A DNA stretch of 64,000 nt from assembly GCA_030035585.1 (NCBI GenBank), contig CM057472.1, positions 93,369,601 through 93,433,600 of the forward strand, in the 5' to 3' direction. This stretch comes from Dugong dugon (taxonomy: Eukaryota > Chordata > Mammalia > Sirenia > Dugongidae). The notes below the pieces were generated by a model. That model searched no databases and was not told where the DNA came from. It worked only from the letters and a program-made list of their open reading frames with translations. Positions within the stretch are counted from its first letter, which is position 1, and each line of letters starts with the position of its first letter. The position numbers and the translations under genes were made by a program. Of the stretch, positions 11,601-24,587 are shown piece after piece.

Positions 11601-11760
11601 GGAGCCCTGGTGGCACAGTGGTTAATAGTTCAGCTGCTAACCAAAAGGATAGTGATTCAAATCCACAAGCCACTCCTTGGAAAACCTATGGGGCATTTCT
11701 ACTCTGTCCTATAGGGTCACTATGAGTCACAATCGACTTGATAGCAACAGATAATGGGTT
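11601..11760 (+). mobile_element. AfroSINE, short type, sense, with 12-bp target duplication
   Basis: Starts 'ggagccctggtggcacagtg' (A box in tggcacagtggtta) with a B-box-like 'gtgattcaaatcc', then the short body 'actccttggaaaacctatgg' and the RTE-type tail 'agggtcactatgagtcac'. A perfect 12-bp target duplication 'tttagaaaataa' is at 11589-11600 and 11761-11772. Inserted into the old L1. Confidence 0.95.
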
Positions 11761-12288
11761 TTTAGAAAATAATATTAAGATTGTGTTTTAGGATTAAGGT
11801 ATAGATACGTGTAGAATTATAACACAAAACATTGGAAAAGGTATTAAACAATTCTAATGTGGCAGCATTATTTTAAAAACTGTGAAAGTATTCATTTATA
11901 TTGAACTCTAATAAATTAAGGAAGCATGTTGTAAGCTATAGGGAAGTTAACAAAAGAACATAAAGGTATGCATTATTATAAAGTTAAGAGACTTAATAAT
12001 GAAATAATAAAGGAAAAACCTGAATAATATAAGAGAAAGTAAGAAAGTTGTAAAAGGAAAAAAATACAGGCGGGATGAATCAAAACAAATATTAAGATAG
12101 TAAGCAGAAACACAAATACATTATAATGGTGCTATATGCTAATTGAATGAATACTACCATTAAAAAATAAATATTGTTACATTGGATTAAAAAGGAAGAA
12201 AAATAAACCTAACTAAACCCCACACTAAAATGATATATTTTAAATATAATGATACGGAAATGATGAAAGTAAAAGAATGAAAAATACA

Positions 12289-13217
12289 TTGCTGTTATTA
12301 GGTGCCATCGAGTTGGTTCCAACTCGTAGTGATCCTATGTATAACAGTCCTGCACCATTCTCACAATTGTTGCTAAGTTTGAGCCCATTGTTTCAGCCAC
12401 TTTGTCTGTCAGTGCATCTCATCGAAGGCCTCCCTCTTTTTTGCTGACACTCTACTTTACCAAGCATGATGTCCTTCTCTAGGAACTGGTCCCTCCTAAT
12501 AACATGTCCAAAGTACATGAGAAAAATTCTCCCATTCTCGCTTCCAATAAGCATTCTGGATGTACTTCTTCTAAGACAGATTGGTTCATTTTTCTGGCAG
12601 TCTATGGTATATTCAATATTTTTAATCACACCATAATTCAAAGGCATCAATTCTTCTTGTGTCTTCTTTATTCATTGTCCAGCTTTCGCATGCATATGAG
12701 GCAATTGAAAATATTATGGCTTACATCAGGTGCACCTGAGTCCTCAGAGTAATATTTTTGCTTTTTAACAATTTAAAGAGATCTTTTGCAGCAGATTTGC
12801 CCACTGTAATACATCAATTGATTTCTTGACTGTTGTTTCCATGAGCTTTGATTGTGGATCCAAGCAAAATGAAATCCTTTACAACTTCAATATTTTCTTT
12901 GTTTATCGTGATATTGCTTATTTGTCCAGTTGTGAGGATTTTTGTCTCCTCTGTGTAGAGGTGTAATCCATACTGAAAGCTGAAGTTGTTGATCTTCATC
13001 AGAATGCGCTCCAAGGCCCCTTCGCTTTCAGCAAGGAAGGTTGCATCATCTGCATATCGCAGGCTGTTAATGAGCCTTCTTCCAATCCTGATGCTGTGTT
13101 CTTCTTCATATAGTCCAGCATCTCAGACTATTTGCTCAGCATACAGATTGAATAAGTATGGTGAAAGGATACAACCCTGATGCACAACTTTCCTGATTTT
13201 CAACCCCCTGTTCTGCT
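12289..13217 (-). mobile_element. RTE LINE, 5'-truncated 3' part, antisense
   Basis: Minus-strand RTE from the RT core to the 3' end. The YADD-box codons lie at 13045-13056 and read Tyr-Ala-Asp-Asp. Downstream minus-strand pieces such as 'LHLYTEETKILTTGQISN' continue the RT thumb region, and the terminus has 'gtgccatcgagttggttcc' on the plus strand. About 930 bp, frames broken. It interrupts the old L1. Confidence 0.9.
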
Positions 13218-14279
13218 TGAACCTATGTATTTATTACCATGCAAATAGTAACTAAAAAAAAGGCAAATAGCTATACTAATATCAGAGAAAATAGACCAAA
13301 TCAAAATAATTGCTAGAGAAAAAGACATTTCAGAATGATCAGAGGGTCAATCTGCCTGGAATACATAATGATGATGTTATGCACATGCACCTAATAATAT
13401 AGTTTCAAAATACATGTAATGCATGAACTGATAGAACCAAAACAGTAGGAACAAAGAAAATATGAATAATCTCCTTAACAGACTTGAATTAATTAATTAA
13501 TTTAGACTACCATGCCCCACATTGACCGATTACACACAATTTAAAGTATCCCTAAAACTATATTAGTATTGACAACAGGCTGAGCCATAAAGCAATTATC
13601 AATAAACTTCAAATAATTAAAAATAATTTAGACTATATTCTTAGATCACAGTGGAATTAAGCTAGAATTCAATAAAACCAGTAAATGGAAAATAATCACA
13701 TATTTTGAAACGAAGCAATGTATTTCTATATAATCATTGAGTCAAAAGATATCAGCAAATAGTTAATTGAATAACAATGAAAATACAACATATCAGCACT
13801 TGACACTTGTGGCATGCAATGAATGATCTGCTTAGTGAGAAATTTACCATCATAAGGAACATAATAAAAAAGAACTTAAACAACTCAATAATCTAAGTGT
13901 CTACCTCAGTAACGGAGAAAAATATCAGCAAATTATATCCTAAGAAAGAAAAAGGAGAAAAATTATAAAAGGCAGAATTTAAAGAACTAAAAAAAAAAAA
14001 TTTTGTTGTTGAGAAGAGTAATGAAAGACTAATAAGGTTCATAGATCTCTAACCTGACTGATAAGGAAACAAACACCAACGCCAACTCACTTTAAGTAGA
14101 CAAAACCTCTTATTTCCTTCCTAATCAGACACGAATTTCCCTGCATAGTCTATTTTAATTATATATGTATACACATATTTAAACACATTTACTATATATA
14201 CATCTAATACATTTAATGTGTAATATATATTTTAATTACAAAATAAAAATTAAAATTACTTGACTGATTTAGTTAAAAG

Positions 14280-14480
14280 AACAGTGGTCTAAAAAGTACA
14301 TGATAAACAGAATTCAAAGCTCAGCTTTATGATTTATGAACTGTGGGAACATAGGCAAATTAGTGACACTCTAGGAATTCCTTTTTCTCATCTCTAAAAT
14401 GTAGAGGGAGGGGTATAATCACCATCTCATGGCATTCGTTTTCATAGTATGTATAAATGAAAACATTTTATAAATTTGAT
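14280..14480 (+). mobile_element. MIR-like SINE
   Basis: Order of degraded MIR blocks: 'acagtggtctaaaaagtac', 'gaattcaaagctcagcttt', 'gaactgtgggaacatagg', 'ttttctcatctctaaaatg', 'ggggtataatcaccatctc'. Confidence 0.6.
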
Positions 14481-15060
14481 TGATCTAGGAAATGCAAGTT
14501 TTAAAGTGATTATAGAAAACATAAATTTATCAATCATTCTCTCTCAGTTATTTAGATATTGTATAAATTACTACATATCATGGTCCTAACGCCTCCTTCT
14601 CCAAAAACTATTGGTAGTAAAATCATTCCCTCATTTTTAAACTTGATTCCTAGAACTGCTGTCAAAATTTGTATCTTCACGTTTTCATTTTGTTTTTTCC
14701 TGAATCATTTTACTTCTGTATGCCTTTTATCCCCCTTCAATTTCTGTGTAAAACAAGATAATATCATAATGTTAGTTGTATTAATAGGAAGATTACATGT
14801 GAAATATTTTGAATATAAGGAAAGGAAAAAAAAATCCAAATTGTGACAACGCCCAGGTCTGAAATCTATGGTTGACACAAGATCTCAATCGACTTCCCAA
14901 AATGATAGTTTTACATTCACAAAGTAAGTATTTCAAAACCACATTTGTGAAAAGATGTGTTTTCCATTGAGATTTAGAAAAATAAACAAAGGCATAACTC
15001 TTTGCCCTGTCTGCCATATATGGTTAAGGAAAGTTCTCCACCATGGGCTGTGAAATATTT
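14481..15060. other. Unassigned sequence
   Basis: A 95-codon open frame (14559-14846, plus) and a 74-codon one (14793-15017, minus) show no recognisable domain. Treated as chance. Confidence 0.4.
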
Positions 15061-15074
15061 TTTTCAATTTGCAG

Positions 15075-15175
15075 CTGTAAATAAACTGGTAAGAGAAAAA
15101 GTCAGAGAAACCGCAGCAGGAGGTGATTTATACTGTGCGAAGCAAGTTCTGGTCCCATCCAGTGACATGGTTTGA
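15075..15175 (+). other. Candidate terminal coding exon (weak)
   Basis: A strong-looking 3' splice site (a T-rich run, then 'tcaatttgcag') precedes a frame open for 32 codons to a TGA at 15173. The frame is entered after two bases, so an upstream exon would have to end in phase 1. Residues include 'NKLVREKVRETAAGGDLYC'. The same 3' splice site is followed after only 14 bases by 'gtaagag', which could instead be a tiny exon or a decoy. The protein is not recognised. Pseudo-exons of this kind are common, so this is only a candidate. Confidence 0.2.
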
Positions 15176-16284
15176 GGACTGTGCCCATAAACAAACCATA
15201 TTGTGCTTCCATTTTCCATTCAGCATAAGTAGCAGTAAATTATGGACTGCAACTCTGTGGTGGACCATGCGCATTATCTAAGATTCCTCCTTTTACATCC
15301 CCTTCTTTCATGGCCCATTCCATCCTGGGCGCCGCTTCTTAGACAAAGCATCTGTTAAGTAAGACCCAACCAGAAGTCCCCTTGGTCTTTCTATTGCTAG
15401 TTACCTGCAGAGGAAGTTTCCAAAGCAGGTTGGTGGAAAAAAGAAACACAACATGTTAAATTGGACCATGGTATTCATCCAGGGAAATTATCTGCCATGG
15501 CCCCCAAAGGTCTTCTGCTGGTGCTTTGACAAATGAGATCTGATGGTCCATATAATTACTTTTGCTTTCTTAGCTACAAATGTTATTACTGACTGTAAAA
15601 TTAGCCAACCTTTTCAAAAACCCACCCAGAGTATTTTACTTGGTGACTTTCTTCTTCAGCAAAAGCTATAGGTTGACTAAAATAATGTATTATTTTATTA
15701 GTTTTCAATTTATTCAGAAATAATTGTATGACTCACATTGTTAAGTTAAGGAAGGATCCAGATCACTTTTCATTATGCCCTCTGTGTTCGTTATTACTAT
15801 TCAACCACTCACTAAGCTTACCTCTATTATGTTAATCTAATATTTGCATTCTACTTTAAATCAGAAATGACTTTCCATTCACTTCTATCTTTTTTTGTTT
15901 TATTTTCTTTTTTTAAACACATTTTTCTTTCATCATTTAAGATTTGAGAACTTATATTTTGGTCAGTTTGTCTTTTTATCAATATTCCACAGAGATACTC
16001 TTAACACAGGAGGAAATTACAACATACACTCCTCAGTCTAGTGATATTGCCTAATTGGTCTGCAACAAGAGGGATATTTCTTTGAAAACTAATGTTTTCT
16101 TGTTAAACTGTATTCACAGATTTGCAGCAATTCTTTAGCTGAGCATATACTAGTATATAAGTCAAGGTCTTGAAGAAAAATACTTTGTTTTATACACAAT
16201 TACTGGGTAAAGACAATTCAAGTAATTGGCTTACAAAAAATTTAAGAAAATTAATTAAAACGTGATATAAAATTAGCATACTTG
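15176..16284. other. High-complexity unassigned sequence
   Basis: 15176-15560 is more GC-rich and complex than its surroundings, with no repeat signature. It could be unique conserved DNA. The rest is AT-rich and unassigned. Confidence 0.35.
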
Positions 16285-16500
16285 CTATTTATTATGTGCT
16301 AGGTACCGCTGGAAGTAAGACATGTACAATAGTCCTCTGAAGTAGGTTCTGTAATTATCCCCATTTCACAGATAGGAAGCATAGGAAGCTAAAGCATAGG
16401 GATGTTATGTAAATTCCAGACGCACCTAGTGGGTGGTAAAGTACCATTTGAACCCAGTCAGTCTGGTTTCATAGGCCATTCACTCAGGCCCTGGATTCTA
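16285..16500 (-). mobile_element. MIR, antisense
   Basis: The plus strand gives the typical reversed MIR text: 'attatgtgctaggtaccgc', 'taattatccccatttcacag', 'gtaaagtaccatttgaaccc', 'agtcagtctggtttcatag'. Confidence 0.8.
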
Positions 16501-16899
16501 CTGACTAGCCAGCCACAGAAACAGTGATATAAATGACGGGCCATTATATTCAAAATCAAAGGAATCAATAAGGAATGAAAGTTAAAACACGCAAATACAT
16601 GTTGCTACTATTAAACAGAGATATGACTGCAGTTTGCAATTTATTGATTTTTAGATTTTGGTTATATTTAACTTGTAATTTTGTTTTTTTATAGTTTGGT
16701 AAGGAAATAAGAAATGTGTATCTGCCATGTATGTTCGTTTTTATATCACTTTTTAATTATTTTTAAAATAAATTAATAGATATTTTATAACTCTTTTGTC
16801 TCTACATATGTAAATAATATTATAATAAAAATTAACGTGCACACACATTGAGTATTCACATTTTATACTCCTCTAAATAGACCCATACATTATTTGTGT

Positions 16900-17480
16900 T
16901 TGAAAAACATAGCTTGTTATGTATACTTTTTAACAAGTTGCATCACAAGAGTTACGTACTTGTGTCTCCTATCTCTATTTGTTTTTGAACAGCCCTTATC
17001 ATGTTTCATTTTTGGCTTTAAAAGTAAATCATATCATGTTGAGTCTGTGATAGTTGACTCAGAAAGGCTTCTGACAGTTATATTTTTATTGTGGATTACA
17101 CATTATATGACTATAAATAAGCTTTTCTTTTTGCTTGCTTAATAATTTCTGCCTTGCATTCTACTTTGTATGGAATTAATTTTCTCAGCATCCTCCTTCC
17201 GTTGCTTGCTTTTGCCTAATATGTCTTTTACTGTCCCTTATATTTTCTATGACATTTTGTTAGGTCTATATTTCTTTAAGGAGCATATAATACGCTTTTG
17301 GTTTTCAATCCAATCTGAAAGGTTGTATATTATCCTTTTTGCTGTAACAGATTTACTGGCTCTTGCCTCTACCATCTTTCTTTATGAAATGTCATTTATG
17401 CCTTTTGCTTTCTTGTTTTCTACAGCCAGATCTATGTGTTTTATTCTCTTTAACTTCTCAGTTGACTCAGAAAGAATCTG
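16900..17480 (-). mobile_element. Old L1 (L1M-type) fragment, antisense
   Basis: 'tttgcctaatatgtctttta', 'taaggagcatataatacgc' and 'ttttcaatccaatctgaaag' follow the reversed L1M ORF2 text. The overlapping open frames (16894-17623) are of this low-complexity type and are not genes. Confidence 0.45.
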
Positions 17481-19489
17481 ATCCCAAATTGAATTCTATA
17501 AGTAAGAATGGAAAATCTGAGGCTGGAGAGCAAGTTTCTGATCCTCATTTCCCTACCAACTCCCTGTCTAAAAGATCCATTCATCAAAATAAGTTTATGG
17601 ATGTGGATTTGGGGCAATTTTGAGTTTTTCTGAAGCTTTAAGGTATCTTGAGAAATTGAGTCTTCATCATGTGTTGTTGGTAGGCTTTCCCTCTAAGCAG
17701 ATTGGGACAAATTTGAAATTCGCCTGAGATTCCTATCGGGTAAATGCTAGATAGAACTCTCCTGGCCATTTGCTATAAATGACAGAGACATTTTTAACTT
17801 ACTAATGCAAGAACTCCTGGAAGAGAATAGTATTGATGGATAAATGGCTCCCAATTTATATGGGAAGAGGGAACATACTCTCTTCTGCTTTCCGCAGGAG
17901 AGAACTGAGGATGGTGGGAAGTACCCTCTATACTTCATCAGAGGAATCTGATTTTCTAGCAGGTTTCCTGCTATCATATTGAAATTAAACAGCCTACCAC
18001 TTCATCTCTATTACAGGAATTCTAACATCCTGATCTATAAGATTGCTGAAAACAAATACTCTTAGTAAAATTACCATACCAAACAAAATCCAACAGTAAA
18101 TAATCTCACAATCCATTTAAAGGGATTTGAAGGAATTAAATTACACTAAATAATGAGAACAAGGATGTCCTATTTAGGCAGAACTAAGATGAGTTAAAAA
18201 GATTATATTTAAAGTTTTAAGAAATATTCTTACAATACATTGAATTCATATTTCTGCAAGTCGTAGAAATATAAACCAAATTAGTTTTAAAAAATCAGAA
18301 TTTATTGACAAGCATGGCTGAATCCAGATGTATAAATTATATTGGCAAGAGTCAGTGATTTTTGTTTGTTTTTTTAATCTTTAACTTTAAATGTCGCTTG
18401 ATTTCTAGGCACTGTCTCTACATGTTGATCTCAAAAAACTTCAGGCATACAACCTATCAGCTTCAAGTTCAAAAGGAATAGAACATCTGTTACTCCACAG
18501 ATTCAGAAAAAAAGTTACGGATTGAGTTTCAGTGAATCAGTCTGGATCCTCTGTCTTTCCCAAGAAATAGGACAGTTCAGACAAAAAGGAGGGATATTGA
18601 AGGGGATGGATCCTCTAAAAAAGTCAGTATGTTCTCACTAGACAAAGGGATAAAGCAAAAACTATGGATGTTCATAATTTTTAACTTTGTGTGCTCCATA
18701 TTGTTGAAATAAAAAAAAAAAAGGATGAAATCTTTTGAACGGCACACAATGTTTTATATTTTCCTCTCAATCTGTTCTTGTCTTTATTATTGAAGTCTCA
18801 GGTTTGAGATCAAATATATTATCGTGTTAATATTATTAATTCTGGTATTATATATCTTCCTATAAAGCATTTTCTGTAGATATTTCCAATATGATTTGTA
18901 TTTCTCGGTGAGCATTTCTCATTACTTATCTCAGTATCCAACTGATTTAAATGTCCAATAATAATCTTTTCATTTCATAATTTTATTAGTTTTATGTTAT
19001 TATATTTAGCCCTCACTTAGCGCCCTAGGGATTCAACACTTTTAAAGAGATTTTGGAGATGATATATGTTTTGAAGTCTTTAATTATTGAGTGTATAATA
19101 ACAGAAGATACGCTTCCACAGAATGACAACTAAACTCAAAATAATATTTATGCAAGATACTTTAAACTATTTTATACCAAAACCCCCGTGGGGGAGCCAA
19201 AGCAGCTATATCATTCTGCCTTCCACATCGCTGGACCCAGATGGCTATCAGCCACTAATTTCTAGTAATCAATCATACATTTTTTTCCTGAGATTTGGAG
19301 AGACAAATGATGTGGGAAGCTATTGAGATTAGCTACCATGAAAGGTCACATAAAAGCAAGGCCTAGAGTCAGAATTGTGGCAAGACCAAGGGACATAGAT
19401 CCAGATGTTACTGAAGAACAAAAACAATGACTACGAAAGGAAAAGCTGGGTGATAGCGAAAAAGAAGAGCTACTGCTGAGATCGTTGTT
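17481..19489. other. Unassigned sequence
   Basis: About 2 kb with only short chance frames (17747-17977 minus, 19123-19326 plus) and no repeat that can be named. Confidence 0.4.
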
Positions 19490-21086
19490 GTTATGTGTCA
19501 TTGAGTAGGTTCCAACTCATAGCGACCCTATATACAACAGAATGAAACACTGCCAAATCCTGTGCCATTCTCACAATCAGTGCTATGTTTGAGCCCATCA
19601 TTGCAGCCACTGTGTCAATTCATCTCATTAAGGGACTTCCTGTCTTTCTCTGACCTCTACTTTACCAAGCATGATGTCCTACTCCAGGGACTTGTACCCC
19701 CGATAACTCCAAAGTACATGAGACAAAGTCTTGTTACCCTTGCTTCTAAGGAGTATTCTGCCTGGGCTTCTTCCAAGACATATTTGTTCATTCTTCTGGC
19801 AGCTCATGGTATATTCAATATTCTTTGCCAACTCCGTAATTCAAAGGCGTCAATTCTTATATGGTCTTCCTTATTCATTGTCCAGATTTTGCATGCATAC
19901 AAGGCAATTGGAAATATCATGGCTTGGGCCAGGCAATCTTAGTCCTCAAAGTGACATCTTTTTTTTTTTTTTTTTTTTTTAACACTTTAAAGAGGTCTTT
20001 TGCAGCAGTTTGCCCAATGCAATATGTCATTTGATTTCTTGACTGCTGCTTCCATGGGCATTGATTGTCGATCCAAGTAAAATGAAATCCTGGACAACTT
20101 CGATATATTCTCCATTTATCATGATATTGCTAATTCGTCCAGTTGCGAGGATTTTTGTTTTCTTGATGTTGGGATGTAACTCATACTGAAGGCTGTAGTC
20201 TTTGATCATCAGTAATTGCTTCAAGTCTTTGTCACTTTCAGCAAGCAAGGTTGTGTCATCTGCATATTGCAGGCTGTTAATGAGTCTTCCTTTTCCTGAT
20301 GGCCCATGCCTCTTCATACAGTCCAATTTCTTAGATTATTTGTTCAGCAAACAGATAAAATAAGTATGATGAAAGTACACAACCTAGACACACACCCTTG
20401 CTGATTTTAAACCATGCAGTATCACCTTGTTCTGTTTGAATGATTGCCTGTTGATCCGTGTATAGGTTCCTCACGAGCACAATTGTTCTGGAATTCCCAT
20501 TATTTGCAATTTTACCCTTAATTTGTTTGATCAACACAGTCAAAAGCCTTTGTATATTCAATAAAACAGAGGTAAACATCTTTCTAGTATTCTCTGCTTT
20601 CAGCGAAGATCCATCTGACATCAGCAATGATATCCCTTGTTCCAAGTCCTCTACTGAATCTGGCTTGAATTTATGGAAGTTACCTGTGAGTGTACAGCTG
20701 CAACTGCTTTTGAATTATCTTCAGCAAAATTTTACTCGCATATGATATTGTTCAATCATTTTTGTAGTCTGTTGGATCACCTTTCTTTGGAATGGGCACA
20801 AATATCGATCTCTTCTAGTTGGTTAGCCAGGTAGCTGTCTTCTAAACTTCTTGGCATAGATGAGTGAGCACCTCCAGCACTACATCCATTTGTTGAATCA
20901 TCTCAATTAGTATTCTATCAATTCCTGGATCCTTGTTTTTTGCCAGTGCCTTCAGTGCAGCTTGGACTTCTTCCTTCAATAGCATCGATTCTTGATCATA
21001 TGCTACTTCCTGAGATGGTTGAAAGCCGACCAATTCTTTTTGTTGCAGTGATTCTGCGTATTCCTTCCATCTTCTTTTGATAGATT
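19490..21086 (-). mobile_element. RTE LINE, 5'-truncated, antisense
   Basis: About 1.6 kb covering the RT domain to the 3' terminus. Intact YADD codons lie at 20255-20266 within 'LQYADDTTLLAESDKDLKQL'. 'QAALKALAKNKDPGIDRIL' near 20940 (minus) is the start of the RT domain. Frameshifts and stops separate these blocks. A T run at 19960-19980 has expanded inside the element, where other copies have only a short T stretch. Confidence 0.9.
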
Positions 21087-22314
21087 TGCCCAGGAGAATT
21101 AAAAACTCAATGATATTAATTGTGCACATATTTCCAGGTTGGAAATGTCAGGCTTCATTAGGTCTCTATGATTTTTTTAATGTTGAATCTTGTAATTCAA
21201 AAAGGTACTTGACTATAAGAATGGGTCATTTTTTTTTCCCTAAATACTATAGTCATTTTCCATTGTTCTGACATCCAGTGACAAGGCAGTTATCAATTTG
21301 GCTATATTATCTGTGTTAATACATTTTTTTATCTACCTAAATACTCATGCATATTTGCTTTTCCCTGGTAAATCATATATGTTTTCCAAAATAGGTCATG
21401 GTTGGAACTCTTTTAACTCTGCTAGGTTGAAGTAGAGTGATGTCTTTAAATCTGCTTCTCTGTTACTTCATTTTTGTAAATTTACCATTAGCTACACATT
21501 TGATCACTACATCTATTAATTGCTATTATTTCTCATTTCTGTGAACATATAATTACTAATGTGGAAAAAATATTTTCTTTATAACATATCTATATTTTAT
21601 ATTACTTTTATCTTGGATTTCAGATAATTGTCTCATGATCAGATTACACATTGTGGCTTTATTTTTTTTTAATGTTAATTCTGTTCTTTAATACTGTCAG
21701 TGCAGTTTTAAATTTTTGCTAACAGAATTAAAACATTTTTGAGAATTTGTATACTTAGCTCTGGAGACCAACTTATAGTATGTAGCTATTAAAAAGAAAG
21801 TGAGAGGGAAAATAAGAGATACCTGTACAATTCTAATGATGAATGGGAGATGCCCAAATATAGAGACCAAGAGGCATCTATAATTTATCTCAGATTTCTA
21901 TCATGTGTCTGTTGAGTCTTTATTTTACTTTCTAAACATACCATCCCTATTTTTGAATATCTAAACATGAAGACCTTAATACGTAAGACAAAGGTAGTTT
22001 TCAGTTATGAGCACTTTCTCTCAATAATCTAACCTGGATTTTTAGTGGTGTTATCATCAACACATCACATTCTATGACATGTGATCATCACATTATGCAA
22101 CATAAGTAATCAGAGTCATTACTCACTCTGTGATGCACATATCCACTTAGGGAACACACATCCATCAACATCATGTGTCTCACATGTATTATAGATAGAT
22201 TCTTAGCTGACTCTTGGGCATGCAAATGCGTAGGAAAAAATAACAACCAATAACTTGGTCATGACTCTCAGCGAGTTTATATTCTTCTGGTGGAGAATGA
22301 AAAAAACTGGCTAT
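21087..22314. other. Unassigned AT-rich sequence
   Basis: Parts near 21490-21720 resemble degraded antisense L1, but not well enough to call. No gene seen. Confidence 0.35.
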
Positions 22315-22324
22315 AATGTCACCT

Positions 22325-22504
22325 AAAACAACAACAACAACAACAACAACAAAACTGTTGCCTTCGAGTCGATTCTGACTCATAGCAACCCTATAGGACA
22401 AAGTAGAGCTGCCCCATAGGGTTTCCAAGGAGAGACTGGTGGATTTGAACTGCCTACCTTTTGGTTAGCAGTCAAGCTCTTAACCACTATGCCACCAGGG
22501 TTCC
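22325..22504 (-). mobile_element. AfroSINE, short type, antisense, with CAA tail and target duplication
   Basis: Perfect 10-bp target duplication 'aatgtcacct' (22315-22324 and 22505-22514). The left end has a run of 'aac' repeats, an RTE-style tail rather than poly(A). The short body and tRNA-like head ('ctcttaaccactatgccacc') follow. The run of valine codons in the overlapping minus frame comes from the AAC repeat. Confidence 0.95.
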
Positions 22505-22680
22505 AATGTCACCTTATTAATGGTAAATTGTCATAGGTAAAAAGAGGGATAGGAATACAGAATAAGGAAGATACAGTAACAATGTGACGTCATCTCCAGA
22601 AACAGTGAGTGATTTACCTTGTATCATTTACATGATCATGATCCCTTCTGTTAGTATGCACTTCATTTATTTAGTATTAG

Positions 22681-22882
22681 TTGTTGTTGTGTGCTGTCCA
22701 GTCAATTTGGACTTATAGCAACCCTACAGGACAGAGTAGAACTGCCCCCATAGGGTTTCCAAGTTCACAATCTTTATGAAAGCAGACTGCCACATCTTTC
22801 TCCCATGAATCTGCTGGTGGGTTTGAACCACCAATCTTTTGGTTAGGAGCCCAGTGCTTAACCATCATTCCATCAGGGCTCC
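22681..22882 (-). mobile_element. AfroSINE, intermediate type with alternative central module, antisense
   Basis: Between tail and head lies a central module different in detail from the long type: 'aatctttatgaaagcagact' and 'gccacatctttctcccatga'. Head: 'gcttaaccatcattccatc'. Left end carries 'gttgttgt', an RTE-like CAA tail in sense. Compare the two copies at 63102-63520. Confidence 0.85.
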
Positions 22883-23574
22883 TTCAGTGAGTAGTAGGTA
22901 CACCTTTATTATGTTTGATGTTTGCATCATCTCCAAGGTGTGATGTAATTGATTTTTAAAAAACTATTGACTAGAAAATTCTTAGGGAATGTGGTACTCC
23001 TGGTCTATGGTACAAAAAAAGAATCTAAAAAATTCTTATCATTCTATTCAATTCAGAAATCAAAAATTGTGCTCCTTCTGTGAACTAAACATAAACACCT
23101 CTTCACTGAGAAGCACAACCTCCATTTTTCAGCTCTAATTGACAAGGGCTGATCACAATTTCCAATTTGCCTTCCTTCTTATCTAATTTAAATCCAGAGG
23201 GAGACACTTGTGCACAAATGAGTGAATAATATAAACTGTGTTTATCTTAATTTGCTGGTATTAGTTTAAACAATCTTCTCTTTTTATCTCAAGTTAATAA
23301 GTATAGGTAAGAATTAAATGTGTGTAAACTTGTTAAAGAGTGGTGAGAAATAGAAAATCTACCACACAGAGACGTTCCAAGGATGCCATTAGAGAACAAA
23401 AGAGATCAAGTCAATCATGAAAAGAAAAAAAAAAATCATACAGTAGAAGAGAAAATTCTACGATAATCCGAAAACTGGCACACATTTACAAATAATTTAT
23501 TTGGGAAATAACCACATTTTTCTTCTCTATAGAAGTTCTATGCATTATATATATATATAAACAGTAACATTAAC
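22883..23574. other. Unassigned sequence
   Basis: No gene or nameable repeat. A short TA run lies at 23546-23560. Confidence 0.4.
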
Positions 23575-23765
23575 CAACTTAGATTCAAATTCTATTTCTT
23601 CTACTTATTGACTGCATGACCTAGGAGAAACTCAGGAACCTAATATTTAAAATGAAGATGCTTATAATTACCTCACATCAAGAATTCATTGAAATATTTT
23701 CCTTAAAACACATAGTATTATGCCTGCTACATAAGATATAATCAATGCTAGTTATCTGAAAAAAA
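23575..23765 (+). mobile_element. MIR-like SINE
   Basis: 'agattcaaattctatttctt', 'ctgcatgacctaggagaaac', 'ttataattacctcacatcaa', 'gtattatgcctgctacataa' follow MIR order. Diverged. Confidence 0.6.
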
Positions 23766-24557
23766 AAAAAAAATCTCCCCCTCCCCAAACACACATGCAC
23801 ACCGATTCTCTTTTTTCAAAGAAGCTTCTTTCCTAACTGACTCTTAGCCCTATGCGAAGTCACTGACATATGGAGAGCATACTCAGCTGGGAACTGCAGT
23901 CTGGTGCCTGCTATTCTGCTTTGAGACCTTATTAAAATTTTGTATTTCTAAATAATATGCAAAGGTGCATTCAAATGATGTGGAACCTTTGAGGTAAACA
24001 TATTACTTTCAATGCAAACAAGATAATCAAATCACATCAGGGAACCCTTTGATTCTTGATTGAAAACAAAGGAGCGTTTTCTCTCTATCTGAGTGTTGAA
24101 GATTTGAAGACACACCATACATCATATTTAAACAGAGAGATAGAGGCAAAGACAGGAAGGTATGTGTATGTAGATAGATAGATAATGAAATTAAATTCCT
24201 CTTGACACAGTTCCAGATCTATAGCCATGATTTCAAATGAAAGTATTAAATAATTTTTTTCCAGAATAGGGTTTGAATAATCTGCAGTAAACTCTTAATT
24301 AATTTACTCATAGAAAAGACTGTATCTCATAAGCAGCTTTTCCCCCAAATCTCTTGTTTCAAACCCATTGTCCACACACCAAATGAGTGCCTTCTCATCT
24401 CCAACTGATACACGACAACCAAAAATGAGAACAAGGTCATTTGACTACTTTGAGTAGACACACAAATCTGAACTCCAAATATGCAAAGGTCCACGTTGAA
24501 CGAGATACTCACCAGCCTGTTTCTTCATACAAGTTGTGCAAAAACAACGTCTAAAGT
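23766..24557. other. Unassigned sequence
   Basis: Contains a short GATA repeat (24172-24183). No gene or nameable repeat. Confidence 0.4.
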
Positions 24558-24587
24558 GGTGGGGGGGAGGGGGCGGCGGGCGGTGTA
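24558..24587 (+). repeat. G-rich tract, possible G-quadruplex
   Basis: Four or more runs of three or more G within about 30 bp, in otherwise AT-rich DNA. Sequence composition alone supports quadruplex potential. Confidence 0.7.

Larger units (their letters stand above)
11240..14095 (+). mobile_element. Old L1 (L1M-type) with nested insertions
   Basis: Several segments follow the mammalian L1M consensus in order: 'gacattttcagataaacaa' (11370), 'accatgcaaatagtaac' (13234), 'ctatactaatatcagagaa' (13270), 'cattgaccgattacacaca', 'gatcacagtggaattaag' and a degraded end near 14095. The element is broken by an AfroSINE tail fragment (11446), a complete AfroSINE (11601) and an RTE 3' part (12289-13217), and the L1 text resumes on the far side of each. 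Very degraded, no useful open frame. Confidence 0.6.

Noticed and set aside
17040-17475. Repeated phrase 'agttgactcagaaag' at two places
   Set aside because: Only about 15 bp with unrelated flanks, in old L1-type sequence. Probably coincidence.
22319-22353. AAC tandem array as an independent microsatellite
   Set aside because: It is the tail of the AfroSINE, enclosed by that element's target duplication.
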